Part shown: positions 45,571 through 58,792 of the stretch, in pieces
Numbering within the stretch: position 1 is the stretch's first letter
Layout: every line of letters begins with the position of its first letter
Assembly (NCBI GenBank): GCA_023053685.1
Contig: JALIGW010000013.1
Location: 12,364,001-12,428,000, forward strand
Length of the DNA: 64,000 nucleotides
Reading direction: 5' to 3'
Source of the DNA: Diadophis punctatus similis
Taxonomy: Eukaryota; Chordata; Lepidosauria; Squamata; Dipsadidae
Position numbers and translations under genes: made by a program
The notes under the pieces: model-generated
Seen by the model: only the letters and a program-made list of their open reading frames with translations
What the model was told of the DNA's origin: nothing
Databases searched by the model: none

Positions 45571-47059
45571 TTTCGGCTTTGATATTATCACCTTTGACTC
45601 TTGATGGGGTTGTGCCCCATAGGCTTGTAATCTTGGGGGAGGGGAGTTCTTTGGATCACAGATTTGGCTCACTGTCTGAATATTTTATTCTTTCTTCAGT
45701 AATTTCTGTCCATCTACTTGGACACCTAGGGAGAGTCTGTGAGGGTATCCACTTACCAGAAGTTATAGTGTGGGGGCCCCAACAAGAAATGTTTTCTACA
45801 GCAGCTCTCCTCTTTGCAACAAATTGTTCCCTGAAGTATGATAGCTTTCTGGAAGCAGGTGGAAACAGGGCTGTTTCAGATTGCCTTTGGGGATTAACCT
45901 AGCATGAAACCACTTAAATTCATAGTTTTTAGTTTTATGTTTATAATACTGATTTAATGTTTGATTTGAATATTTTTAACAGTTTTGTAAGCTAACTAGA
46001 ATCTGTACTTAATTTCAGGCAGCTAAATAAATACACAGATTAAAATAGGTGAATGAATTGATGTATTGTTTGAATATGCTTTAATTCTTACTCTGAAAAA
46101 AAAGATAAAATTAATTAGAAAAGTGATATATTTATAGTAAGAAATTGAGCAAAGTAGTTTATGAAATCATTTGTTTCTTCTTGTTTCTGTGGATTTTTCC
46201 ATTGCAGCTTAACAAAGTGATTTTTTTCAGTATGAAAATTATGTCTATAGAAGAATGACTTTAAAAACAACTTCTTTCTTGTGGGGTCTTATCTGGATTT
46301 CAAAAATTCTGAAACAACAGAGTGTTATACAGGCAGATACCCCCATATTTTCTCTGTTTGTTTAATCTCACATGCCTCGTATGTATTATCTCATCCTTTT
46401 TCTCCTTCAGTATTAACATTCAGATTTTGTGCTTCTTAGGCACAGATTGCTGTTCTGACTAAATTACTATGAATGGTATACACAGCATAGTCATTGATTT
46501 GAGACTAAACAGAGGAAAGGCCATTCAGCAAAACAGCACATCCTTTACATGCAATATAGCCCAGATTCAATCACTGTTTTGATATTATTCAGTTATATTT
46601 GGGAAAGCACAGCTGCCTCTGACCATAGAATTCCAGAAGAATGAGGATAAAATGGATCAGTGATCTGTCTTGTGTAAAGTACCTTCAAAGATTAAGCATT
46701 CTAGATTTTTTAGGACTATAGCTTTGGGAAAAAGCGGGGGAAATGCAGTGTTCTACTGCTAGTATTTCAAATGACATTCAAATGACAATAGCACAAAATT
46801 GGCTCTTTCAATTGCAGTAAACATTCTGGATATGTGTAGAGTGAGATATTCAGTTTGGAATCTTAGTAAATGTAGCCCTTAAATGGTATGGGGAAGATTT
46901 CTGGTGAGGACATGGCAAACTGTTGTCCCTGGAAGAGAGGGATGGCTTTATGGCTGAAAATAACATCTGGAGACCACCAAAATCTCATTAGAAAAATGAG
47001 ATATCTTGAGATTGCACATATGTACTTCATACACTGGGAAACGATGTTTTTACATTTAG

Positions 47060-47475
47060 AAAATAAATACCTGAAAATTTCCCTGAAAATAAGACCTAAC
47101 CAGAAAATAAGCCCTAGCCTGATTTTTTTGTGTGCTCCTAATATAAGCCCTACCCCAAAAACAAGCCCCGGGTAAGATTATCATCGGGGTGGGGTGAGCA
47201 TGGCCAGCACCGGAGTTAGTGAGAGCATGGGGGCCGACAGTGTCCGGCAGCATCTGCAGCCCATGAAACGCAAGTGAGTTTATTGCCTGTCCAAATAGCA
47301 GGCAGAGGCATGCAATCCGGATGCGTCGCGCAGGCCGCGGGAAAGCTGAGAGTCAATTGGCCGGAATGAGTGGCCAGCCGCAGGAGGCTCGTCTTTGCAC
47401 AGTGGGATTGGCAGCAGATGGAGGCAGAGGCACAAGGGGGGGTGGGGGAAGGCAGGCGATCCAGATGCGCTTTTA
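47060..47475. repeat. Degraded MITE followed by GC-rich block
   Basis: The text cctgaaaataagacctaacc and gaaaataagccctagcc is a common vertebrate MITE end. A GC-rich stretch follows (catgggggccgacagtgtcc, gtcgcgcaggccgcgggaaa) that contrasts with the AT-rich surroundings. A right end was not identified. Confidence 0.45.
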
Positions 47476-48579
47476 AAGGTTTTGTTTGTCTATGAGAGAT
47501 TAATTTTTATTGGATTGTTACTGAATAGGTTTGAATGGCGAGGTTTGGGGGATTTCTTTAAAGACAGAAAATGAGATATAAATAGAAAAGGTTTTAAGTG
47601 CGTTTATTAGATTTAGTTTGCAATCGTCAATGAGCTTGACACAATTCTCAAGAAGGGCTTATCCTAAAGCAAGATTTAAGTTATTGGATTTCATGGCCAA
47701 ACATGAGTGCTTCCACCACTTGCCATATTATGAGATGATGTGAATATGCAGTGCTCCAGCCATGCTTATTTTTTTGTTTGACTGTCAACTATATGTCCCC
47801 CCCCCTTAGGCTTAGAAACTTAACATCCACACTTGAGAGAACCGCCCACTGGGGTCTAAATTGCAGATTGTCCTATTTCCTCCTGGGCTGTAATCTATGC
47901 ATTGTGAGCAAAATGGCTAGGTTTATACTGTAGTATACAGATGGTGATAAGTTGTTGAAGGAGCAAAATGGCTTAGTGGTTAAAGCCGTTCATCTTGTCA
48001 ACTGGAACACATGCCTTTGTTACAAGTACAATCTGGTGTGGGTAGGGAGGAAGGAAGCAAAAAAAAAAAGATAATTAGAATAATATAGTTGCTAAGACAC
48101 TGAATTGTCAACCTGAAGTCAGGGTGGAAATCTCATAATAAATTACTGCTTCAGTTTCATAGTGTATTTTTAATGCAAGCATAATGGTGATCTCCTATCT
48201 TATACTAATGTTTGTAAATATTACAACTGGAGCACCTAAAAGCCTATGATTAAATATAGCATTTTTCTAACAGCCATATATAGTGGATTGTACTTATAAC
48301 AAAGGAATTTGTTTAAATGCATCTGATTCTGGTCTGATGCTTATTTGGTCACATAAGTGAGGATTGTGGATTTTTGACATTAGGTTTCCATAGTTTTAGA
48401 TTTTATCTGCATTGTTCATATTTTGTTTCCCCAACGTCTGATGACGGATATGGCACAAGAAGAAGAAGTAGTAACAAAATAGTCTGAGATATTTGAAATT
48501 ATATCAAGTTTACTGTATTTAGCCACAATGACCAGTAGATGCTGCTGTTGAGTCAGCATAATAGGCTTGGTGACTACAA

Positions 48580-48605
48580 GGAAAGGGGAGGGGAGGGGAG
48601 GGGAG
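48580..48605. repeat. (GGGGA)n short tandem repeat
   Basis: Five units of ggggaggggag type occur in the intron. Confidence 0.85.
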
Positions 48606-49241
48606 ACTTCACTATACAATATAAGAGTGACTATCTAAGCCAGTGTTTCTATATAAAATTTCTATGTGACAGGAGGGGGAGGAGAACCATTTTAAGAATA
48701 TATAAATTTACCATTCCAATACCTAGATTTATATACATTATACACTGCCTGTTGGACCAATCTCTCTAATGAATTTGGTTTCTTGATTTCTTTGTAAACT
48801 TTCACAATGTTAAAAGAGACAATACTTGTCCACAATTCTTTCTTTCTTCTCATCTGTTCTCCCTTTTTTATTGTTGATTACTAAAGGATCTCTAAGGTAA
48901 TGATTTGTCTCTAGGGTTTGTTTAAAAACTCTCTAAAGTGTCATGACCTTCAATGATATGGAATGTAATTATTCTTGTAGCCCTACACAAAGAAACTATG
49001 TTTTCCACCTAACTATGTTTCTCTTTTCATGGTATATGCTTTCAGTATTCTCATCATGATATACCCAGAGAAGAACCATTCCAAACTGTTTCCCCCCCGT
49101 TGGGTTACTAGTTTTCCTTTTTCTTTAAGGAGTTTGCTCTACTTGCACAGATATCCTGTCCTTAGAATGGGGCTTTCTATGTCATTTTTTTTCTAGAATG
49201 ATGTTTTCTCACTAATTCCTATCACTTCTTTATGAGTACTT

Positions 49242-49628
49242 CAGGGGTGGGTTTCTCCCATTTCGGACCAGATTGCCCGAACCACTAGCGACCCGCTGGT
49301 GATGTAATTTTGGCATCGCAGATCCAGTTCTGTCTGTGTCGGTCTGTGCTCACCGCCATCTTTTTTTCTGAATTTTCGGCCAATTTTTCTGTGTTTGGAT
49401 GGCTTCACAGCGTTCTGTGCTTTGAAAAAAGCCCTCCCGCCTGCCCCCGGGTTAATACTGACCTTTATTTCTTCGCCCGAAGCACAGCTGATGAGCTCCT
49501 CAGCTGTGTTTCGGGCTGAATCCACCTTCTGAGCATGCGCGGAAGTGAAATTGCGCGAGGAGACGCATGTGTGCATGCGAAACATCGCAATGCGAACCGG
49601 TGGCGAAGGTAAGTGAAACCCACCCCTG
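49242..49628. mobile_element. hAT element (387 bp)
   Basis: The ends caggggtgggtttctccc and gtgaaacccacccctg are inverted repeats with an exact 8-bp duplication, gagtactt (49234-49241, 49629-49636). The interior has tctgtgtcggtctgtgctca, and the right part (gcgaaccggtggcgaaggta) is shared with the MITE at 21153. Confidence 0.92.
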
Positions 49629-49694
49629 GAGTACTTGGAATATTGTTCTTTAGCTATGAAGGCAAATTTTCATTTATCCAGCTTTAAGTAAAAT

Positions 49695-49852
49695 AGGAAT
49701 AACAGATTAACAGAGTTGGAAGGGACCTTGCAGGTCATCTAGTCCAACCCCCTGCCCAAGCAGGAGACCCTACATCTGCCTCTACCTAGGATCGAACTCA
49801 CAACCTCCTGATTGTGAGGCAAGAGCTCCACCTCTAGGCCACAGGAGCTTGA
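49695..49852 (-). repeat. tRNA-derived SINE with CR1-type tail
   Basis: On the minus strand a tRNA-like head (tggcctagaggtggagctct, B-box-like gagttcgatcc) is followed at once by the CR1 3' end (ttggactagatgacctgcaa, ggtcccttccaactctgtta). Such tRNA-CR1 chimeras are mobilised by CR1. It is short and may represent a distinct family from the other SINEs here. Confidence 0.75.
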
Positions 49853-50534
49853 TAAATCCTACAGGATGTTATTTTTAAGCAAGTAGGATGAAATGCATGA
49901 TCTACACAAAATTGAAGATCATACCAAATATAAATTTTATGTGATGGCAGGCAGATATATCTAATATAGAATGAATGACCATATGAAAATTATTTGAAGA
50001 AACAAATTTGCATCAATCCAGATCCAGTATCTTAAATCTTGTATTTTTTCTAAAATGCAAAATGAATATCACAAATTTTCTAGGCCTGTGGAGTTCTGTA
50101 CTGTCATTCAAATACTTATCCCTGGAATCATATTAACCTTTCATGTAGCTTTTCTGGTATTCCAATTCTTCTTTACTAAATCATTTCATATTTAATCTCT
50201 GTCTCTATTTGATTAAAATAAGAGAAGTTTTTAAAAATCCACAATCCACAATGACATAATCAAAAGGAATGTGACAGATTCAGTTAAGTGCAGACTCTTC
50301 ACAGTGGACTGGTTACCTTGGAAATGGAAATGGTCACATGTCTTGCAACAGGGAAGAACATTTCTCCTACAAAATCCAAGCTCACTTGGAAGAGATTTAA
50401 AAAACAAATTTTGCTAATGTTAAATAGCTTTTATTTTATTTTAATATTAAATTATTTTTATTTTAGGCATTGCTATCAGAAGTCCTACATAGAATATATA
50501 CATTCTATCTTATTTAAGATTGAAGCTTTACAAT

Positions 50535-50674
50535 CAGTGTTTTCGACCTTAGCAACTTTAGGTTGTGTGGACTTCAACTCCCAGAATTCCCCAGCCAGCA
50601 TCTAGCATGGATAGCTGGGAATTGTGGGAACTGAAATCCAGACAGCTGAAAGTTACCAAGGTTGATAATTATTT
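50535..50674. repeat. Palindromic hAT MITE, degraded
   Basis: It starts cagtgttttcgaccttagca, contains gtgtggacttcaactcccag, and ends gttaccaaggttgataatt, so it is a diverged copy of 31945-32079. The target duplication is no longer clear. Confidence 0.75.
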
Positions 50675-50817
50675 CTAACATCAAAATCCCCATATAGATG
50701 AGAAATGTACAATGTTTGCCTTGCCTTCTACCTCCTGCCTTCTATCTCTTTTCTTAAACATGCTTCTTCTATTTGAGCATCTTTTAATACAAGAGATGGT
50801 AGAAAGAGCTGGAGGCT

Positions 50818-50868
50818 AGTGTGTGTCTGTCTGTGTGTGTCTGTCTGTGTGTGTGTGTGTGTGTGTGT
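50818..50868. repeat. (TG)n/(TCTG)n microsatellite
   Basis: TG units interrupted by TCTG blocks, 50 bp in all. Confidence 0.93.
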
Positions 50869-52580
50869 ACTTCAATTTCAGTGGAAAAGCTTTATCTTTC
50901 CCCCAAGAATATATATTTAAAAAGTCAATTAAATTCTCATGGGTATGAAACAGGATTTCTGTCCTTATAGTTAAAAATGTTTGAAAACAGCATGTGAGAC
51001 TGATCTGTCTTTCACTGTACAACTTTATTTCCAGCATTATGGAATCTTCCTCGCTTCCTACCCTTTAATTCAGTCTCAAGGGAGGACATTGTGAAGGAAA
51101 TTCAACCATGGTATCAGATGTTCTTGCTGATTTAAAGTGATTCCAGCCCAGCCAGGGGAGAAGCTTGACATCTTGTTGATATGACTTGTTGACAGTTGAT
51201 GTGTTCCTGCATTGTATGTCTACTGTTATGTTTTGTTTTTGGAATGTTCATCCAATGAAGCATCAGTGGCTGTTATTGTCCTTATTATTTCAGCTAGCAA
51301 CCCCATGTGCAAGCAGAAGCATTAGCAAAGAGCCTTAGCTGCTTTTGATAGGCTTATGCAATGGTAGGCAGGCTGCCAAAAATGAAGCAGAACAAAACAA
51401 GCTCTGCTGCTAAGTGTGGTATCAGAAATGTTATGAATGAGAACACATATATGATGGTGTTGGTGGGGAAGTAGATATATAGATGGAACAAGCAAAGTAA
51501 TTTTTGTATTCAGTTTCTATGTAAGTGAGTGAAATTTCACTACTATGTAAGTATACATAAAACTGCAGTCTTTTACTATTTCTTTAGCAAGTTGCTTGCA
51601 TTACCTTCAGGTATTCATACGAGAATTTTCAATGTATGATATGAGAGATCAAATACGTTGTTTTTAATTTGGAATATAATTCATGCTCCTGTGGCAACCA
51701 TCCTGATTAGGTTCATCTATCAATAACTGTTTGCAATGATGGGCATAACTGATTCTTAGTTGCATTCAAAAAGACTGGATAAATCTACTTTATGTGGAAA
51801 TGAAAATATCTTGGATTTTCCATTCATAATGCTTATAACTCTCAAAGAAGTTATATAACTGACTTCTGAATAACATATGCTTGGGTTATAATTTCATTTA
51901 ACAACCTAAGGCTGAAGTGAAACAATCTATTCTAGCCAGCTCATTTTCTCCTTTTTCAAAATTTATAATATTTAATTTTCATCCACTTTGAAGGAAACTG
52001 TTTCGGGAAAAGTCCTATGTGTGACTTCCCAGATTTGATGTGAGGAAGAAAGGATACTAAACACTAGAGATTTATGCCCAGAAAACCTCTGCCATCTTTA
52101 GAAATGGGTATACAACATTTCAATATACACCCAATGAAATTTCCCGGTGAGATTAAGTAGAATGGTAGCGTTCAAAGTCATCTCAATCAAACCATGCAGT
52201 GCACCTTTTGTGCTGTGGCACTTGCAGTCTGGAAAAATATAACCCCAGAAATTCATATGGCTCTCACCCCACAGCTGTTTCAGAAAATGTGTGGTTCTCT
52301 TTTTCTTTTGGTGTGTTTTGTAAGCCACCAGAGATATTTTTTTAGGAGTCAGGTAGATTCCAAATTGAATAAAAGAAATATCCTAGCTTAAATCAGCAAA
52401 AGGGTGAAGAGGCTCCTTGACTTTAAGAACCATTGAAAATTCATCAGACAGCTTTCTAAACTCACTAGTTGTCTCTGCACTTAGTGTTGAATTAAAGCTA
52501 TTGGACAGGCAGAGGTTACAGCCACCACTTTATTCAATTTATTTCCCCAGTTGGGTATAACCATTAACCAACTGAATGTA

Positions 52581-53188
52581 CCGTATTTTTCGGAGTATAA
52601 GACGCACCTTAGTTTTTGGGGAGGAAAATAGGGGGAAACAATCTGCCTACCAGGTATTCATCTGGCTAGCATCCTTAGTCTGGTCAGCTTCAGCACATTA
52701 TTTTATCCCCTGATTAGGACTTAAAAAAACCTTCTTCTGAGAGAATAACAATGAAAGAGCCTGCAAGCCAGTAAGAGCTGGGAAGATAGTTAGCACCTGG
52801 TTAGGGCTAGAAAAAAACTTATTCAGAGCAGCTTCAGCACATTATTTTATCTCCTGGTTAGGACTTAAAAAAACCTTCTTCTGAGAGAATAACAATGAAA
52901 GAGCCTGCAAGGTAAGAGCTGGGAAGATAGTTAGCACCTGGTTAGGGCTAGAAAAAAACTTATTCGGAGCAAGTAGAGCAATGAAAAAAAATTCTGCAAA
53001 GACTTAGGGCTGGAAAAACATTCTTTGGAGAGAGTAACAATGAAAAAGCCTGCAAGGTAAGAGCTGAGAAGATCTGTTAGCACCTAGTTAGGGCTGGAAA
53101 AAAGCTACATTTGAAGTATAAGACGCACCCAAATTTTCAGCCACTTTTAGGGAGGAAAAAGGTGCATCTTATACTCCGAAAAATACGG
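52581..53188 (+). mobile_element. CCGTATTTTT-ended DNA element, copy 3
   Basis: The ends ccgtatttttcggagtataa and atactccgaaaaatacgg are perfect inverted repeats flanked by TA. At 608 bp it is longer than copies 1 and 2, because an internal block (cagcacattattttatc, then cttctgagagaataacaatg) is duplicated. Confidence 0.9.
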
Positions 53189-54027
53189 TAGTTAGATTTC
53201 TAGCTTGAGATTCTTTGTTGAAAAAGAACTCAAAAGAATACCTGGATGTCAATCTAAGAAGTTGCCTTATCCTTACTTTATTTAGTCCAAGATTGTAAGC
53301 GCTGACTGCAACCTGTTTCTCAGAGATTCAGATAGAATTTTTTGTAGTCTTGTCTTGAAATTCCAGGAATTGAAACTATGACTTCATCCATGCAAAGCCT
53401 AATTATTCTCTATCCCTGCATTGAAACAATGTAGGGATAGAGCTTCAAAAAGCAAAACATCTGCATTAATGAATGTGCTTGTAAATTGTGTAAACTTCAG
53501 GTAACCAAAATTAAAATGATACAAGTCTGACAAGATATTAAAATGATACAAATCGGACAAGAGATTGAAACAGAGTTAAGAGTTGTTTTCACCTTACTTG
53601 GAGAATGAAGATTCTTTGTGGGTGCCCTGTTGTATTTCCTCTTGTAAGAGAACAACCAGTTAGCAACAAGCTCCATCTGCTGCTCTAATGCAGATCCCTG
53701 AGAAATGCTTGCTCTAATCAGAGGGAAAGAACTGGTTAAAAAAGAAAAGCATCACGTTAATTCTGACATCTTTTCAGCTGGGGGGGAAACGTCACAAGGA
53801 AAGAGTGAACAGGTTAAAGTGATATTAATGTGATTGCATGATAAGCCTCTGGTTCTAAAGAGCATCCTCCTGCCGGTGCATTGCAGAAGAAGAGTACTTC
53901 CCCTCCATTTGAGCTGGATTGGAGGATCTGTATCGAGAGAGTTAATTGAAATGCAGCACTAAAGCAGGGCTGTAGGTTCCCCATTGTTGTATTCTGAAAT
54001 GTGGGTTCTCTTGGTTAATGCTTGACA

Positions 54028-54106
54028 ATGAAATGCTGGCAGAAAACCGAAGAAATGGCTTCAGAAGAATTCATTTGGAGACTGTATTCTGTTTCCTTGA
54101 ACATTG
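54028..54106 (+). CDS. MCF2L: Candidate second alternative first exon of MCF2L
   Basis: An ATG at 54028 opens 26 codons that start MKCWQKTEEMASEEFIWRLY and end SVSLNI, plus one base, before a donor (attg|gtagga). The phase-1 end is the same as that of the exon at 39650, so both could join to a common second exon. The upstream 200 bp contains no acceptor that is clearly used and would be 5' UTR from a local promoter. The Ala-Ser-Glu-Glu-Phe stretch looks protein-like. I do not recall the exact homologous isoform, so this rests mainly on phase and position. Confidence 0.4.
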
Positions 54107-56949
54107 GTAGGAAGACCTGCTTGCCTTAAATTATGTTTGTGCATTTGGCATATGGGATTTATCTCTGTGTCTGACAGGATCTTTTATTTGAATCAAATTG
54201 TCATGGGAATAATTACTCAATCATGTTTAGCTGTGCTGATGAGAAAGGTGATTATTTGTTATTTGGGAGTAAGATTTTAGCATGCCTTTTTGCAGCTGTT
54301 GTAACAATAAATTATGGTTGTCTGCAGTAGAGGTATTTGAAAGATATTCATAGATTGATCTTGTTCAAGGAAATCAGTTCCATTCAGATGCATGATTTCC
54401 TTCCAGGGTTGTCTTCTAAAATTAAAACTTGAAAATGCCTGTTGTAAATGCAGAGGGTTGAAAGCAAATGGTAGGTTGCATGTTTACTGGCTTGTTTGAA
54501 TCTGTTTCAAATTGCATTATTTACATTTAATGTCTCTATCTAAAATATGTTTCTGTGTTTTTAATTTTAAAAAGTGAAATGTTTCAAATCATTTCAGTTT
54601 CTTATTTGCATGCAATGGTTTGTCCTGTAGAATCACACAGAAACACAGAAGAACTTTCTGAATATGATTTGTGAATCAGTGTAGATTGGAAATCTGATAT
54701 GAGTGTGGTCTTAAGAATGTATGTATCCTATATTTGATAGATAATTTTAGTTGTTCCAAAGCATTTTTTTCTATATGTGTACTTTCACACAAATAAGCAA
54801 CTGTGTGGTAGTATTTTTTTATTCTAGAGTCTGTATGCTATTGAGAAATAATTATTTTAATTTAATTTACAATAGTTATAAGTTAAAGCTTTTAGGGTAT
54901 TTATAGAGTGATTTTTCTTTTTACTTCAAATATATAATCCAGGTAATAGATTGTAAAAAAAATAATAATAATACCACAAAATAAGCAGTATTGTTTGTCT
55001 TGCTATAGATTATATGCAGTAAAAAACATACAATGAAGACTTAACAGCTAGCTGTGAAGTCAAGTTCATCACTGAGCTAAAATTTAAAGATCTCACTTTG
55101 CTAGCTGATTTTTCAAACCTTCTGTAAGAGGGCAGCACAAGGATGGATATTCAAATGCATGTGCCTCTGTATGCAGTATTCATTTTAATTTAATGTGTTT
55201 GATGGCAGCCCAGGAAAACGTATAATCCAGTAACAAGGTTATGCATTCTATATATATTCTTGCTCTAATGTCTTACCTCCTGCTGTATGTGTGACCACTA
55301 TTATAATTTCTTGCAGAAATCTGGTGATGCTCTCTTATCCCTCAATTCACGGCTCACTAAATGTATATAAAAGCCCTATTGCCATTCTTTATTACATGTA
55401 ATTTTTTCTGCCAAATTCTGATGGTTCTTTATATTTTTTGTTCAATAGATGGAATACTTTTTAAATTGGGTGGTTTTCATGTATACAATACTTACATAAT
55501 AGACTAGTTCATAATTTGTATTTATTTGTTATACCTGGGTGTTTGAGGTCTGTTAGCTACTCCTAGTTCTGTTAATTCAATGGAAGAACAACATTAAAAT
55601 CTTTAATAAAATGATTAAACATTTTTGAACAGCCATGGAGAAAATTTACAGCACCTAGAATTTCCAAAACCACCCCTTAAAGCAAGATAGTGGTTACTTG
55701 TATTTCTCCTCTTGCTAATCAGCTTATCGATTTCTATCTAGAAACATTGGAAATATTTGATGGAATTCCCTAGATGTGTAAGAATTCACTGTATCTGGAA
55801 ACACCAATTTTGCTCTGCCTGTTGCAAGCACTGCATGGTCAAATTGATTCAATAAACACTTTGTAATAACTTCAATTGTGTTCATTAACCATAAACATTT
55901 TGTGAAATGTTGTTTTTATGCCTCCCTGCCATTAGTTCAATAAGATGTTAGGTGACAAAGGTAATTCATATGAGTTTTAGTAGAAGCCACTGTATTCCAG
56001 GAATGCAAGTATTGATCTGTTCCAAATCAAGGGCATAGTCAAAGTCAACAGTGGTTGATTTTTACTTATTTCAACATTGCATTGGCTTTGCTGCTCTTCT
56101 CTTCATGCTGACCAATGGGGGATTGAGAAGTTTAGCTCTTCATTCTGCACCCCACCTTCCATTCTCATAATTTCCCTGCTGTATTGGATTTCACAATAAG
56201 GAAGCAAAACAAGTGCTTCTATGATAATGGCAAAACCACCTTTCTTTCACTAATTACTGAGGGGGGATGGGGGAATAGCAACATGGTGCTAGAACACTTA
56301 GGAGGAAAATCTAGGAGATGAGAATCCCTGCTTGTAAGATCCTATAGTTCCAATAGAAATACTGTAAAGGTGTCTTCATGGCATTCCCTTTGAAGCATGG
56401 GATTTTGAATGGGATTGGCTCAGCTGCCCAAACCCTGCCAGTTATCGGGCCTGCAAGCATCCTGGAGACAAAGATATAATGTGCTAATCCCAAATTGGCT
56501 CAGTCATAACATGTGGAAAAGGTATTAAGAAAAGAAGCTGCCTGAAAGCTGCTACAAACTAATGTAGTAGAGGTTATATATGCTGAAGAATATTACATCC
56601 AATTTCAATAGAACGTGTTTATTTCCAAAATGTAATTGTTATAAATTACTGTAGTAACTAGTAATTTTGCAAAAGTGAAGTCAATTTATCAGGGAAAAGT
56701 TAGGCTAAGTATGTGCAATTGGCCTTAAATTCTAGGTACTTGTATTCGGAATTAAGTCTGCTTGGTTTCAGTTGAAATCAACATGCTGCATTGGACTTGA
56801 AACAGGATGGCCATGCACAGATCCTTATTAAACTATAAAACCCATCAGGTGTCCTCAGACCAATCACATTTTCTCTTCCTAAAGAATAGCATATCTTTTA
56901 TACTATGCCAATGCTGGATTAAGTCTAGGCAGGCCCAAGTTGTTTGATT

Positions 56950-57245
56950 TGCTAAATTATTTATAGAACTGTTCATTTCACAGTAGTGACTCTGGGTGGC
57001 ATACAAAGATTGAAATAAAACCGTATCACCAATACCAACAGAGCTTGCCTAGCTGCATGTTCCCAACTGGACAAACTGCCAGGATCTTCAGAGCTTTTCA
57101 AAACAGGCTGTTCAAGACTTTGCTCAGCTCTGGATATTTATTGGGTGACTTGCAATAAGTCAGTCTCTTCGGCTTAATCTTGGGGAAATTGGAGGAAGGT
57201 GTACATTGCCCTGAACTCCTTGCTGAAAGACAAGAAATAAATAAA
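56950..57245. repeat. Dispersed repeat, family unassigned
   Basis: The text gtagtgactctgggtggcat, then ttgccctgaactccttgctg and an aaataaataaa end, resembles the segment at 650-1035. It is probably the 3' part of a LINE or SINE. Confidence 0.4.
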
Positions 57246-58560
57246 AACAAAATATTACTGTCGTGATCTGAACATCTTGGAGGAATTTTTAAAAGAAAAT
57301 TGATGTTTAAAAAGTGGTGTCTGAAAATATATTATCTTTGCCTTATGTTGGGTTTTGTTTATAGGTTTTGTTACTATGAAAAAGATGAAGATGCAAACAC
57401 TAATAAATTTGCTCAGTGGAAAGTCGATTATTTGTGTACATTGCAAGATTTCATTATTAACAGTGTCTTGTCTCACAATAGTCTATTCCATAGACTGGTT
57501 TCAATATTTCCAAATAAGTTGTAGTATAGCATCAAAAGAATTGCAGAAATAATATTGAGAGAATTGATTGAATTTGAAAACTTACTACTCATAATGACAA
57601 ACACCTGTTAGGTATAATTTGTACACTACTAGTGAAATATGACTCAGGATCTCAACAGGTTAAATATTTTATGTTCAGCTAGATGAAAAACTTGTATATA
57701 CTGTAGTAATAGCATCAGTGGGCATTTTAATGGAAGAAAAATATTAATTTTACTCTGAATGTTATACTTATAGAAAATCATATTATGGAATATTAGAATT
57801 GTTCTTCTGAATTGGAAATTTATGACAACAGAAGAACAATTCTAATCTCTACTTACATGAGTGTGGTTACAATAGAGGAAACCTGCCCTCACAGTCAAGG
57901 AAAAGGTCTCCATAGATACTGTTTTTATGTCTAGGCAAAAGACAGTGGGAAAAACTTGATGAATGTAGAAATACTTCTAGGATATATACAAATAGTGTAT
58001 TTAGAATGTTTTAGACCTTGGATTTGGAGTCCCAAGTCGCCTTGCTTCCTTCACAGGTCTTACTTGAGGTCCCTTTGCACTCAGTAGGAGCTACAGTGAG
58101 AATTTTACTTCCTCTTTGTATAGTACATTACCTACCTGGTCCCTCCCTCCACCACACACATACACACACATACCCTACTAAGGGCCGGGACTTAAAGTCC
58201 AGACTGGCTGTCACAAAGGGATTCCCTTTTCAGAGTCCAAATCCAGCAAGTCCTAGGAAGTTAAGGCTAATGAAATGCACCAACAGGAATACCCCAAGTC
58301 CCATTCCCAATCTAGGTTGGTGACAAAGGGTCTAAGCCACCTCCAAACAATCTCTGAACATGCTTTTCCAAAACAACTTCTGAAGCAGAAAAAGAGACAG
58401 CACATGCAAACTATAGACTCACTGCAGGTGACCCTTTCAATGCCAGAGGAAGTGTCAAAACATGTGACACAAATGCTACAGTTTGTCAATTTCTGTTCTT
58501 GAGTGACAAAGACAAATTAGATAAAGTTAATAAATCCTTGTCTCCTGCTGCTCCTATACT

Positions 58561-58792
58561 ATGGTGGCGCAGTGGTTAGAATGCAGTACTGCAGGCTACT
58601 TCTGCTGACTGCCGGCTGCCAGCAGTTCGACAGTTCAATTCTCACCGGCTTAAGGTTGACTCAGCCTTCCATCTTTCCGAGGTCGGTAAAATGAGGATCC
58701 AGAATGATGGGGGCAATATGCTGACTCTGTAAAACCACTTAGGGCTGTGAGCACTGTGAAGTGGTATATAAGTCTCAGCCTAAGTGCTGCTT
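58561..58792 (+). repeat. Family-A SINE, complete
   Basis: The head (atggtggcgcagtggttaga, ctgcaggctacttctgctga), body (aaggttgactcagccttcca) and tail (gtggtatataagtctcagcc) are all present in sense orientation. Confidence 0.88.
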
